Positions 1 through 10,334 of a stretch of 32,640 nucleotides of DNA are shown here, piece by piece. The position numbers and the translations under genes are program-made. How positions within the stretch are numbered: position 1 is the first letter of the stretch; each line of letters begins with the position of its first letter. The DNA comes from Verrucomicrobiia bacterium (GTDB lineage Bacteria; Verrucomicrobiota; Verrucomicrobiia; Limisphaerales; UBA1100), in the NCBI GenBank assembly GCA_014239365.1, contig JAAZZB010000049.1:1-32640 (forward strand), in the 5' to 3' direction. The notes under the pieces are model-generated. The model did not search any database and was not told where the DNA came from. It was given only the letters and a program-made list of their open reading frames with translations.

Positions 1-1
1 C

Positions 2-850
2 GCGGGCAAAGTGGAAACCTTGGCGGCACCTTTGCATCGCCCCACCGACGTGTTGCCCGTGGATTTGAATGGCGATGGTCGGGAGGATTGGGTGGTCTGC
101 GAGTACGGCCATTTCACCGGCAAAGCATTTTGGATGGAAAACACGGGCACCGGATACAAGCGGCACACTCTGCTGGAAATGCCCGGATGCCTCAACGCGG
201 TGAGCACGGATTTCAATGACGATGGGCGACCGGACCTCGCCATCCTCACTGGACAAGCGCGCGAAGCGGTGTTTCTTTTGCTCAACCTCGGCAACAACCA
301 GTTCGAACCCCGCATGCTGCTGGAGCGCCAGCCGATGTGGGGGCACTCGCATATTGAAACCGCGGATTTCAATAATGACGGGCGTCCGGATTTCCTCATC
401 ACCAACGGCGACAATGGCGAGCGCAACCCCGCACTCACCCGGCCGTATCACGGCGTGCGTATTCATTTGAACGATGGCAATAATAATTTTCGAGAGGAAA
501 TATTCTTCCCTCAACCCGGCGCGTACAAAGCCCTCGCTCGTGATTTCGATCAAGACGGCGATCTGGACATCGCCTCCATCGCGTTTTTTGCCGATTACAC
601 GCTGGACCCCGAGGCGGGGTTTATTTATTTGAAGCAAGGCAAATCACTGAAATTTTCCGCGCACACTTTGCCCCAAGCCAACCGCGGGCGCTGGCTTACG
701 ATGGGTGTCGGGGATGTTGATCGCGACGGCGATCTCGACTTGGCTCTGGGCGCATACAACATTCCTCAAGGGCAAATCCCACGCGCCCTTCAAAAACGCT
801 GGGCGGACAATCCCGCTCCGATTTTGATTCTGAAAAATCGCACGAAATAA
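2..850 (+). CDS. FG-GAP/VCBS repeat protein, 5' end outside window
   Basis: The reading frame is open from the first bases of the window, so the true start lies upstream; the GTG at 11 is only the first possible start codon inside the window. About 280 residues are visible. At least five calcium-binding-like FG-GAP/VCBS motifs are spread along it: DLNGDGREDW, DFNDDGRPDL, DFNNDGRPDF, DFDQDGDLDI and DVDRDGDLDL. Such repeats form an integrin-like beta-propeller and are usual in exported proteins of Planctomycetes and Verrucomicrobia. No catalytic residues are recognised. The gene ends about 75 bp before the PSD1 gene on the same strand, with a candidate promoter between them, so the two need not be one operon. 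The family call is firm; the biological role is unknown. Confidence 0.85.
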   Translation, partial: AGKVETLAAPLHRPTDVLPVDLNGDGREDWVVCEYGHFTGKAFWMENTGTGYKRHTLLEMPGCLNAVSTDFNDDGRPDLAILTGQAREAVFLLLNLGNNQFEPRMLLERQPMWGHSHIETADFNNDGRPDFLITNGDNGERNPALTRPYHGVRIHLNDGNNNFREEIFFPQPGAYKALARDFDQDGDLDIASIAFFADYTLDPEAGFIYLKQGKSLKFSAHTLPQANRGRWLTMGVGDVDRDGDLDLALGAYNIPQGQIPRALQKRWADNPAPILILKNRTK

Positions 851-886
851 TCGCAATTTAACCGCGCTAGTTTTGACTGAATTTTC

Positions 887-915
887 TTTGCACAAAAATG
901 GTCTATCTGTATAAT
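887..915 (+). promoter_or_regulatory. candidate sigma-70 promoter of the PSD1 gene
   Basis: A -35-like TTTGCA (887-892) is followed by a 17-bp spacer and a perfect TATAAT (910-915). Transcription would begin near 922, only a few bases before the ATG at 925. This places the in-frame ATG at 898 upstream of the expected transcript start, which helps choose the start of the next gene. Confidence 0.5.
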
Positions 916-924
916 CAACATCGA

Positions 925-3900
925 ATGATGAGAGTTTTTACCACATTTTTTTCTGTTTCCTGGGCAGTTTCCGCCCTCAACGCCGGCGAGCCCGCTGATG
1001 GCACCAAGCCGGTCAGTTATTTCAATCAAATCCGCCCCATCCTGCAGGCCAATTGCCAGGGCTGCCATCAACCGGCCAAAGCCAAGGGCGGGTATGTGAT
1101 GACGGATTTTGCCGGTCTATTCAAGGGCGGCGATAACGAAGGCGCGGCGATCGTTCCAGGCAAGCCAACGGAGAGCGCGATGCTTGCGCTCATCGCTCCC
1201 GACAAAGATGGCGAAGCGGAAATGCCCAAGGGCAAAAAGCCGCTGCACAGCGCCGAAATCGAACTGATCAAAAAATGGATCGCCGAGGGCGCGAAGAACG
1301 ATACGCCCGCCAGCGCCCAACGCAAAGTGGATGCCGAGCATCCTCCAGTTTACACACTACCACCGGTCATCACTTCACTGGACTATTCGCCCGATGGCAC
1401 ACTGCTCGCGGTGGCTGGTTTTCACGAAGTGCTGTTGCACAAAGCCGATGGCTCCGGATTGGTCGCGCGGCTGATTGGTTTGAGCGAGCGCATCGAGAGC
1501 GTCCGCTTTTCGCCCGATGGCAAATTCCTCGCCGTCACCGGCGGCAATCCCGCGCGCCGGGGCGAAGTGCAGGTTTGGGACGTCGCCAAGCGCAAACTCG
1601 CGCTCTCGCATTCCACCACCTTCGATACCATCTACGGTGCCAGTTGGTCGCCCGACGGCAAGGCCATCGCCTTCGGCTGCGCGGATAACACCGTGCGCGC
1701 CATCAACGCCAAGACCGGCGAGCAAATTTTCTATCAAGGCGCGCACAACGATTGGGTGCTCGGCACGGTGTTCGACGTGAAAGGCGAACACCTCATCTCC
1801 GCCGGACGCGACATGACCTCCAAACTCACGGTGTTCAAATCTTCCCGTTTCGTCGACAACATCACTTCCATCACGCCGAAGGCGCTCAAGGGCGGCATCG
1901 CCTCCATCGCGCGGCATCCCACGCGCGAGCACATCCTCGTGGGCGGCGCGGATGGGGCCCCCCAAATCTACCGCATCTTCCGCCAAACCAAACGCGTCAT
2001 CGGCGACAACGCAAATCTCATTCGCAAATTCCCCGACATGCCAGGCCGCATCTTCAGCGTGCGCTATTCCAAAGACGGCAACGTCTTCGCCGCCGGCAGC
2101 GCCCTCGATGGGCACGGACAGGTGGCGATGTACTCCGCCAATTCACCCGCCGACATCAAAGCCATCCAAGTCGACATTCCCGCCAGCGGGATTTATGCGC
2201 TGGCGTTTAGTCCCGACGGCAAAACGCTCGCCGCCGCAGGCAGTGACGGACACATTCGTTTTCTAAATGCCGCCGACGGCAAGGAGTTGAAAAAATTCGT
2301 GCCCGTCACCCTGAGCAAACCTGCCGCCAACGCCGCCGTGGCCACCGCGGGCGGAATGAATACCACGGAGACAATCGCCGAATCGCTCCCCGAAGGTGCG
2401 AAAGTTTCCAGCTTGAGCATCGAGCCCACCAACATTTCGCTCACCGGCGCGAGCGATTACACGCAAGTGCTCGTGACCGCCCATTTCACTAACGGCACGC
2501 GCGGGGATGTCACACGCATCGCCAAGCTCACGCTCACCGGAGCCGTGGCCACGGCCAATGCGCGCGGGCAAGTAACTCCCGCCAAGGATGGCGCGGGCCA
2601 ATTCATCGCCGAGTTGGGCGGACAAAAAACTTCCGCCAAGATCAGCGTGAATGGCATTGGCTCGAAGCGGGAAATTGATTACGTGCGCGATGTAATGCCG
2701 GTGCTGTCCAAACTCGGCTGCAACGCGGGCACGTGCCACGGCGCGAAGGACGGCAAAAATGGTTTTAAACTTTCGCTGCGCGGTTACGATCCGCTTTACG
2801 ATGTGCGGGCGTTCACCGATGAGCACGCCAGCCGCCGCGTGAATATCGCCTCGCCGGCGGATAGCTTGATGCTGCTCAAATCCACCGCCACCGTGCCCCA
2901 CGAGGGCGGGCAAGTCACCAAGCCCGGCGACAAGTATTACAATATTCTGCACGAATGGATTGCCACCGGAGCGAAGTTGAATCTCAAGTCGGCGCGCGTG
3001 GCGTCAATTGAGTTGTCGCCGCAAAAACCGGTCATCCAAAACATCGGCGGCCGCCAACAAATGCGCGTGTTGGCCACGTACACCAATGGCGAAAAACGCG
3101 ACGTCACCGCCGAAGCCTTTATTTCCAGCAGCAACCAAGACGTGACCGATGCCGACAAAGGTGGGCTCGTCACCGTACTGCGCCGCGGCGAGGCCGCTGT
3201 ACTCGCGCGCTTCGAGGGCGCGTATGCGGCCACCACGGTCACCGCGATGGGCGATCGCTCGGGCTTTGTTTGGAAACAACCCGAGACGTGGAGCGACATT
3301 GACAAACTCACCGCCGCCAAATGGCAACGGTTGAAAATCGCGCCGTCGGGGCTGTGCAGCGATGCGGATTTTCTCCGGCGCGTATATCTGGATCTCACCG
3401 GCTTGCCGCCCAGCGCGGAAGTGGTGGGAAAATTCCTCGCCGACAAACGCGACACCCGCGCCAAGCGCGCGGAACTTGTCGACGCGCTAGTGGGCAGCGA
3501 ACCGTACATCGATCATTGGGCCAACAAGTGGGCGGACTTGCTGCAGGTGAACCGCAAGTTCCTCGGCGCGGCAGGCGCGAAATCGTTCCGCGATTGGATT
3601 CGCAACGAGGTGAAAACCAACACGCCGTACGACGACTTCGCGCGCAAAATTCTCACCGCGAGCGGATCCAACAAAACCAATCCGGCGGCAAGCTACTACA
3701 AAATTTTACGCAAGCCCGATGCCATTATGGAGAACACCACACACTTGTGGTTGGCCACGCGGTTCAATTGCAACAAATGCCACGACCATCCGTTCGAGCG
3801 TTGGACGCAGGATCAGTATTACGAGACCGCCGCCTTCTTCGCGCAGGTGGGTTTAAAAAAAGACGCCAAGGCCAGCGGCAATAAAACCGTCGGCGGCACC

Positions 3901-6777
3901 GCCGTGGAAGGCAAGAAACCACTGTTCGAGGAAATTTTCGACAAGCCCAACGGCGATATGAAACACGACCGCACCGGCGCGATCACCGCGCCGAAGTTTC
4001 CCTTCGTGGCCAAGTACGCGAAACAGGAAAAAGCCACACGCCGTCAGGAGTTGGCCGCGTGGATTACCAGCCCCGACAACCGCTATTTCGCCCGCAGCTA
4101 TGTCAATCGCCTCTGGGGATATTTGCTGGGCGTGGGCATCATCGAGCCGCTGGATGACATCCGCGCGGGCAATCCGGCTTCCAACCCCGAACTGCTCGAC
4201 TGGCTCACGGCGGAATTCATCAAGAGCAAATTTAATGTGCAACACATCGTGAAGCTCATCTGCAAAAGCCGCACGTACCAACTCACCATCGCCACCAACC
4301 CGTGGAACGAGGACGACACGATCAATTACTCGCACGCCATCGCGCGACGCTTGCCGGCGGAGGTTTTATACGACACGATTTATTTCGCGACCGGTACCCA
4401 ATCAAAATTTCCGGGCGTGCCAGCCGGCACGCGCGCGGCCGCCCTGCCCGATTCCGGCGTGAAACTGGCTGATGGATTTCTCGGCAATCTCGGGCGGCCA
4501 CCACGCGAAAGTGCCTGCGAATGCGAACGCGCCACCGGCCTTCAGCTCGGCCCCGTGATGGCGCTCATCACCGGCCCCACGGTGGACACCGCGATCACTG
4601 ATCCCAAAAACGCCATCACCCGGTTGGTGAAGGAAACCAAGGACGACCGCAAACTCATCGATGCATTGTTCATGCGGATTCTAAACCGGCACGCCACTGA
4701 AAAAGAAATCAAGTCGTGCCTCGCCGTCATTGTACAGGAAATCGACCTCGACCACGCCACGCTCGGCAATGATTTGCACGAGGCACAAAAGGACGTGAAG
4801 CCCGAATTGGACGCCAAAGAAAAAGCGCGCGCGGACGCAATCGCGAAAGCCGAAGGCATAATCACCGCGTATCAAAAAGAAACTGCCGTAGCCCTCAAAA
4901 AAGCCACCGACGCACGTAATGCCCGCATTAAAAAAGCAACCGATGCGACGCAGGCGTTTGACAAAGCAATGCCCGCCAAACTTGCTGCGTGGGAAAAGGA
5001 TCTCAAAGACGGCAAATCAATTTGGACAATCCTCAACCCGCGCGAACTGACCTCCGACATCACCGGGGCCAAACTGGAGACCCTTGAAGATCAATCCATT
5101 TTTGCCAGCGGCAAAAACGGCAAGGGAAAATACATCATCAAATCAGCCATTGATTTGGCGAATCTCACGGGCCTTCGTATTGAGGCGCTGACGGACAAGC
5201 GTTTGCCGAAATCCGGCCCCGGCCGTGGCGGCGGCAATTTTGTATTGAGCGAACTCGAAGCCACCGTCGGCCCGTTGCGCGACTTAAACCATTGGAAGCT
5301 CGCCAAGGAATGGCACTTCGCCAAACCGGCCAAGGATTGGATCGCCGCCAATGGCGCGAGTCTTTCCCAATCTGACGGCGCCCTCCGCATGACCAGCACG
5401 GCCAAGAGCGGCAGCCTGACGTTTGGCGAATTGCACCACGCCGGGCCGTTCGTCAATGTGGGCTTCGACCAAAAGGCGGGGCCGGAAGGGCTCGATTCGT
5501 TTGATGCCAAACAACAGTTCACCCACGGCGCCGCGAAAATCGGCTGGGCTCGCAAGCCCGAATGGAAGGACGGTCAGTTGTTTGCCACGGTTTTCTCTGC
5601 GCCAAATTCCGCCAATTATTTGCACAAAATCATCACCGCCGATGCGCCGCGCGACTTGCCGCTCAGCCTCGGCAGCGACGACGGCATCAAGGTTTTTCTA
5701 AATGGCAAACAAGTTCACGCCAATAACATCGGACGCGCCGCGGCGGCTGACCAAGAAAAAATCACCGTGAAACTCCGCAAGGGCGCAAACCATCTGCTAC
5801 TGAAAATTCACAATCAAGGCGGGGTATCCGGCTTTTATCTCAAGGCCAATGCGAAGGCCAAGCTGGAGCCTTCCATCGCCGCCACCGCAAGCGCGGCCAA
5901 AGGCTCCATCGCTGTCGAGATCGTGGCCAAAGCGAGTGCCTCCCGAAAAGCGCAGTTGTTTTGGAAAACAAAAAAACAAAAGACCTTCGACGCCAAACGC
6001 TCCACCGCGCCGATCACCCTTGCCAAGAGCGATGAGTGGCAAACGATTCGGTTCGACTTCGTGACCACGGATGACCTCACCGGAATACAATTCCAGCCCG
6101 GCGGCGAATTGGACATCAAATCCATCAAACTCTATCGCGCTGGCGCGCCTGTAAAACTGGCCTTCCAAAACGCCCAAGCCACGTTTGCGCAGGGGAGCTA
6201 TGCGGCCGCCACGGCTGTGGATGGTAAAGTGCCGGCCGCGAATAATGGCTGGGCGATTTTCCCGCAAATCAGTAAACCCCAAGCGGCCTCGTTCGAGACC
6301 AAACAGGATGTGCAATTCAAAGGCGGCGCGGAATTGACGGTCACGTTGAACCAACAATTTCAGGACGGCACCCACACCCTCGGGCGCTTCCGCCTTGCCG
6401 TCACCGATGCCCCGCGCCCGGTGACCTACGGCGTGCCGCAACCAGTCAAAACCATCTTCGCCGTCGCCGCTGACAAACGCACTGCAGCGCAAAAGAAACA
6501 ATTGTCCGCCGCCTACAAAAAGGCCAACCCCATACACATCGCACTAGCCAAGGCCCTCGCGACCGCCCGCGTTCCCCTGCCCGTTGACCCGAAGCTGACT
6601 GCACTAAAAACCAAACTCACCGCCGCACAAATGCCCGTGCCCATCCCCGCGCGCATCGCCCATCTGCGCCGCGCGATGGAACTCAGCAAAACCCATCTCG
6701 GCAACAAACGCCTCATCGGCGCCCAGGACATCGCCTGGGCACTCATCAACAGCCCGGCATTTTTGTTTAATCACTAG
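925..6777 (+). CDS. PSD1-type cytochrome c / WD40 / DUF1549 / DUF1553 protein
   Basis: A very large exported protein (1950 residues from this start). The ATG at 925 is preferred over 898 because it begins a good signal peptide (MMRVFTTFFSVSWAVSALNA) and lies downstream of a TATAAT box. Order of parts: planctomycete-type cytochrome c domain with CQGCH at about 44-48; WD40-like propeller at about 140-460; bacterial Ig-like domain at about 494-579; second haem-like motif, spaced CX4CH, at 599-605; second Ig-like domain at about 692-775; DUF1549 at about 792-1000 with CNKCH at 949-953; DUF1553 from about 1037, whose final segment (DIAWALINSPAFLFNH) appears only at the C-terminus. Roughly 660 residues are inserted before that segment: a coiled coil (1284-1366) and a discoidin-like domain itself interrupted by a PA14-like stretch. 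Families of this type pair with DUF1501 proteins, as here. The substrate is unknown; polysaccharide use is often suggested for them. Confidence 0.9.
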   Translation: MMRVFTTFFSVSWAVSALNAGEPADGTKPVSYFNQIRPILQANCQGCHQPAKAKGGYVMTDFAGLFKGGDNEGAAIVPGKPTESAMLALIAPDKDGEAEMPKGKKPLHSAEIELIKKWIAEGAKNDTPASAQRKVDAEHPPVYTLPPVITSLDYSPDGTLLAVAGFHEVLLHKADGSGLVARLIGLSERIESVRFSPDGKFLAVTGGNPARRGEVQVWDVAKRKLALSHSTTFDTIYGASWSPDGKAIAFGCADNTVRAINAKTGEQIFYQGAHNDWVLGTVFDVKGEHLISAGRDMTSKLTVFKSSRFVDNITSITPKALKGGIASIARHPTREHILVGGADGAPQIYRIFRQTKRVIGDNANLIRKFPDMPGRIFSVRYSKDGNVFAAGSALDGHGQVAMYSANSPADIKAIQVDIPASGIYALAFSPDGKTLAAAGSDGHIRFLNAADGKELKKFVPVTLSKPAANAAVATAGGMNTTETIAESLPEGAKVSSLSIEPTNISLTGASDYTQVLVTAHFTNGTRGDVTRIAKLTLTGAVATANARGQVTPAKDGAGQFIAELGGQKTSAKISVNGIGSKREIDYVRDVMPVLSKLGCNAGTCHGAKDGKNGFKLSLRGYDPLYDVRAFTDEHASRRVNIASPADSLMLLKSTATVPHEGGQVTKPGDKYYNILHEWIATGAKLNLKSARVASIELSPQKPVIQNIGGRQQMRVLATYTNGEKRDVTAEAFISSSNQDVTDADKGGLVTVLRRGEAAVLARFEGAYAATTVTAMGDRSGFVWKQPETWSDIDKLTAAKWQRLKIAPSGLCSDADFLRRVYLDLTGLPPSAEVVGKFLADKRDTRAKRAELVDALVGSEPYIDHWANKWADLLQVNRKFLGAAGAKSFRDWIRNEVKTNTPYDDFARKILTASGSNKTNPAASYYKILRKPDAIMENTTHLWLATRFNCNKCHDHPFERWTQDQYYETAAFFAQVGLKKDAKASGNKTVGGTAVEGKKPLFEEIFDKPNGDMKHDRTGAITAPKFPFVAKYAKQEKATRRQELAAWITSPDNRYFARSYVNRLWGYLLGVGIIEPLDDIRAGNPASNPELLDWLTAEFIKSKFNVQHIVKLICKSRTYQLTIATNPWNEDDTINYSHAIARRLPAEVLYDTIYFATGTQSKFPGVPAGTRAAALPDSGVKLADGFLGNLGRPPRESACECERATGLQLGPVMALITGPTVDTAITDPKNAITRLVKETKDDRKLIDALFMRILNRHATEKEIKSCLAVIVQEIDLDHATLGNDLHEAQKDVKPELDAKEKARADAIAKAEGIITAYQKETAVALKKATDARNARIKKATDATQAFDKAMPAKLAAWEKDLKDGKSIWTILNPRELTSDITGAKLETLEDQSIFASGKNGKGKYIIKSAIDLANLTGLRIEALTDKRLPKSGPGRGGGNFVLSELEATVGPLRDLNHWKLAKEWHFAKPAKDWIAANGASLSQSDGALRMTSTAKSGSLTFGELHHAGPFVNVGFDQKAGPEGLDSFDAKQQFTHGAAKIGWARKPEWKDGQLFATVFSAPNSANYLHKIITADAPRDLPLSLGSDDGIKVFLNGKQVHANNIGRAAAADQEKITVKLRKGANHLLLKIHNQGGVSGFYLKANAKAKLEPSIAATASAAKGSIAVEIVAKASASRKAQLFWKTKKQKTFDAKRSTAPITLAKSDEWQTIRFDFVTTDDLTGIQFQPGGELDIKSIKLYRAGAPVKLAFQNAQATFAQGSYAAATAVDGKVPAANNGWAIFPQISKPQAASFETKQDVQFKGGAELTVTLNQQFQDGTHTLGRFRLAVTDAPRPVTYGVPQPVKTIFAVAADKRTAAQKKQLSAAYKKANPIHIALAKALATARVPLPVDPKLTALKTKLTAAQMPVPIPARIAHLRRAMELSKTHLGNKRLIGAQDIAWALINSPAFLFNH

Positions 6778-6831
6778 TACTCGACAAAATCCAAAAAACC
6801 GTTACTCTCAAAACAAACGAAGGAACACACG

Positions 6832-8298
<1,467 letters not shown>

Positions 8299-8303
8299 AG
8301 GCG

Positions 8304-8339
8304 TTCTCTGTGTAAGGTTCTGCGTTTTACCACAGAGAA
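8304..8339. repeat. short palindrome with CACAGAG core
   Basis: TTCTCTGTG (8304-8312) and CACAGAGAA (8331-8339) form 9-bp perfect inverted arms separated by 18 bp, just after the DUF1501 stop codon. The core matches that of the longer palindrome at 10253-10326, so this may be a degenerate member of the same intergenic family. It could also end transcription, but no T-tract follows on the plus strand. Confidence 0.5.
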
Positions 8340-8377
8340 ACTTGCTTCGTGCGGGCATCTTCTGCAAAGTGCCGCCC

Positions 8378-9148
8378 GTGTTTTCACTTAAAGGCAAAAA
8401 CGCAATCGTCACCGGCGGCGGATCCGGCATTGGACTGGCCATTTCGACGGCATTTGCCAAGCAAGGCGCGTGCGTGGATATTCTGGAAATCAACGCCGAA
8501 GCCGGCAAAGCCACCGTGGAGGCGATCACCAAAGCGGGCGGCACCGCGGCAGTACACGCATGCGATGTCACCAATCAGGCGGAAGTCAAAACCACATTCG
8601 ATGCCATCGCTGCGAATCGCGGCCAACTCGATTGCCTCATCAACAACGCCGGCATTGCGCACGTCGGCAACGTGCTCACCACCACCGAGGAGGATTTCGA
8701 CCGCGTCTTGAGCGTAAACGTGAAGGGCGTTTACAACTGCCTCCAAGCGGGCGTGAGCCATATGCAATCCACCGGCGGCGCGATCGTGAACATTGCCTCC
8801 ACTGTGAGTGTGATGGCCATTGACGATCGCTTTGCCTACTCCGCCAGCAAAGGCGCGGTCCTCACGATGACATACGCCGTGGCGCGCGATTTTCTAAAAT
8901 CGAAAATCCGTTGCAACGCCATCCTGCCCGCGCGCATTCACACGCCATTTGTCGATGGCTTCATTGAAAAAAACTATCCCGACAATCAGGAAGAAATGTT
9001 CAAAAAACTTTCCGAAGCCCAACCCATCGGCCGTATGGGGCGACCGGAAGAGGTTGCGTCAATGGCGGTTTTCCTTTGCAGCGACGAAGCTTCTTTTATC
9101 ACCGGCTGCCCTTATCCCGTGGATGGCGGCACGCTCAACATTCGCTAA
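8378..9148 (+). CDS. SDR family NAD(P)-dependent oxidoreductase
   Basis: A classical short-chain dehydrogenase of 256 residues. Visible motifs are the nucleotide-binding TGGGSGIG near the N-terminus, NNAG at about residue 90, an active-site serine in NIASTVS and the YSASK pair of Tyr and Lys. The C-terminus (FITGCPYPVDGGTLNIR) is also typical. The frame is open upstream to 8291, but the GTG at 8378 (MFSLKGKNAIVTG) gives the usual family N-terminus; the GTG at 8369 is an alternative. No strong ribosome-binding site is seen for either. It lies 9 bp upstream of the aminotransferase gene, so the two probably act together, perhaps one oxidising a hydroxy acid or alcohol and the other handling the oxo/amino form. 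The substrate cannot be told from sequence. Confidence 0.88.
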   Translation: MFSLKGKNAIVTGGGSGIGLAISTAFAKQGACVDILEINAEAGKATVEAITKAGGTAAVHACDVTNQAEVKTTFDAIAANRGQLDCLINNAGIAHVGNVLTTTEEDFDRVLSVNVKGVYNCLQAGVSHMQSTGGAIVNIASTVSVMAIDDRFAYSASKGAVLTMTYAVARDFLKSKIRCNAILPARIHTPFVDGFIEKNYPDNQEEMFKKLSEAQPIGRMGRPEEVASMAVFLCSDEASFITGCPYPVDGGTLNIR

Positions 9149-9157
9149 ACAAAATAA

Positions 9158-10249
9158 ATGGCACACTTGAAACTACACATCCCGGGACCGGTCGAAGTCA
9201 GCGAAGCCACTTGGCGCGCGATGTCCACGCCGATGATTGGCCATCGCAGCCAGGATTTCCAAAACCTCTACGGCAAAATCCAACCGCAGTTGCAGCAATT
9301 GCTCGCCACGGAACGACTCGTTTACCTCAGCACCTCCTCTGCGTGGGGCATTATGGAGGGGGCCATTCGCAATCTCGCCCAACGCAAATTGCTCTGCTGT
9401 ATGTGTGGTGCGTTTTCCGATAAATGGCTGAACGTCGCCGAGCGCTGTGGCATTGCCGCCGAGGGGTTGCAGGTGGATTGGGGCTCACCCATTTTGCCCG
9501 AAGCCATTGACGTCAAACTCGCCACGGGCGAGTTTGACGCGCTCACGCTCGTGCACAACGAAACCTCCACCGGCGTAATGAACCCGCTGGAAGCGATCGC
9601 GAAGCTGAAGGAAAAATACCCCGATGTAATGTTCATCGTTGATAGCGTGAGCTCGATGACCGCCGTGCCGATTCACTTCGACACGCTCGGCATTGACGTG
9701 CTGCTTGCCGGTACGCAAAAGGCATGGGCATTGCCGCCGGGCTTATCGGTCTTCACTTGTTCCGAGGCGGCACTCGAACGCGCGGCCCAAGCAAAGACGC
9801 GCGGTTATTATTTTGATTTCAACGAGTTCCAGAAGAACGCCGAAAAAAACATGACGCCCAGCACGCCGAGCATTCCGCACATCAACGGTTTGTCACACAA
9901 ACTCGATGAATTTTTTGCCGAAGGTTTGGAAGCCCGCTACGCGCGCCATCGGGCCACCAACCAAATGACCCGCGACTGGGCCACAAAGCATGGATTCACG
10001 CTCCTGCCCGAAACGGGTTATGAATCTATTTCGCTGACTTGCCTGAACAACGGTGCCAACGAAGGCGGCACGATAGTGGATGTGCCGAAGTTGCAAAGCG
10101 CCATGAAAGAAAAAGGCATCCTCATCGACGGCGGCTACGGCAAGCTCAAAGGCAAAGCGTTCCGGATCTCGAATATGGGAGATGAGACGGAAGAGACAAT
10201 GGTCGACCTCTTTGCAAAACTCGACGCCTCGATGGAGGAGGTGAGGTAG
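9158..10249 (+). CDS. class V aminotransferase (alanine-glyoxylate type)
   Basis: A 363-residue PLP enzyme of fold type I, class V, closest in pattern to alanine/serine-glyoxylate aminotransferases. The N-terminus LHIPGPVEVSE and GHRSQDF are characteristic, DSVSSMTAVP holds the Asp that contacts the PLP pyridine nitrogen, and GTQKAW carries the Schiff-base lysine (Lys188). The C-terminal GGYGKLKGKAFRISNMG matches the region that holds the carboxylate-binding arginine. The gene starts 9 bp after the SDR gene and ends just before a long palindrome. The neighbouring convergent Lrp/AsnC gene might respond to an amino acid that this enzyme handles, but that is only inferred from proximity. The exact amino donor and acceptor are uncertain. 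Confidence 0.88.
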   Translation: MAHLKLHIPGPVEVSEATWRAMSTPMIGHRSQDFQNLYGKIQPQLQQLLATERLVYLSTSSAWGIMEGAIRNLAQRKLLCCMCGAFSDKWLNVAERCGIAAEGLQVDWGSPILPEAIDVKLATGEFDALTLVHNETSTGVMNPLEAIAKLKEKYPDVMFIVDSVSSMTAVPIHFDTLGIDVLLAGTQKAWALPPGLSVFTCSEAALERAAQAKTRGYYFDFNEFQKNAEKNMTPSTPSIPHINGLSHKLDEFFAEGLEARYARHRATNQMTRDWATKHGFTLLPETGYESISLTCLNNGANEGGTIVDVPKLQSAMKEKGILIDGGYGKLKGKAFRISNMGDETEETMVDLFAKLDASMEEVR

Positions 10250-10252
10250 TTT

Positions 10253-10326
10253 TTTACCACAGAGGCACAGAGAACACAGAGATTCAAATTGGGTTCCCTC
10301 TGTGTTCTCTGTGCCTCTGTGGTAAA
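10253..10326. repeat. perfect 29-bp inverted repeat, likely bidirectional terminator
   Basis: The arms at 10253-10281 and 10298-10326 are perfectly complementary over 29 bp, with a 16-bp spacer. They are built from the CACAGAG/GGCACAGAG words that recur in intergenic palindromes of many environmental bacterial genomes. The element fills the gap between the convergent aminotransferase and lrp genes, and each arm is bordered by T or A runs, so it could end transcription in both directions. Confidence 0.85.
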
Positions 10327-10334
10327 TTGAAAAG

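Noticed and set aside
898..924. ATG at 898 as start of the PSD1 gene
   Set aside because: It would put ten extra residues before the signal peptide and lies upstream of the TATAAT box.
10253..10326. CRISPR array or phage attachment site
   Set aside because: No regularly spaced direct repeats with unique spacers, no cas genes and no integrase in the window; the repeats here are palindromes or short tandem coding repeats.
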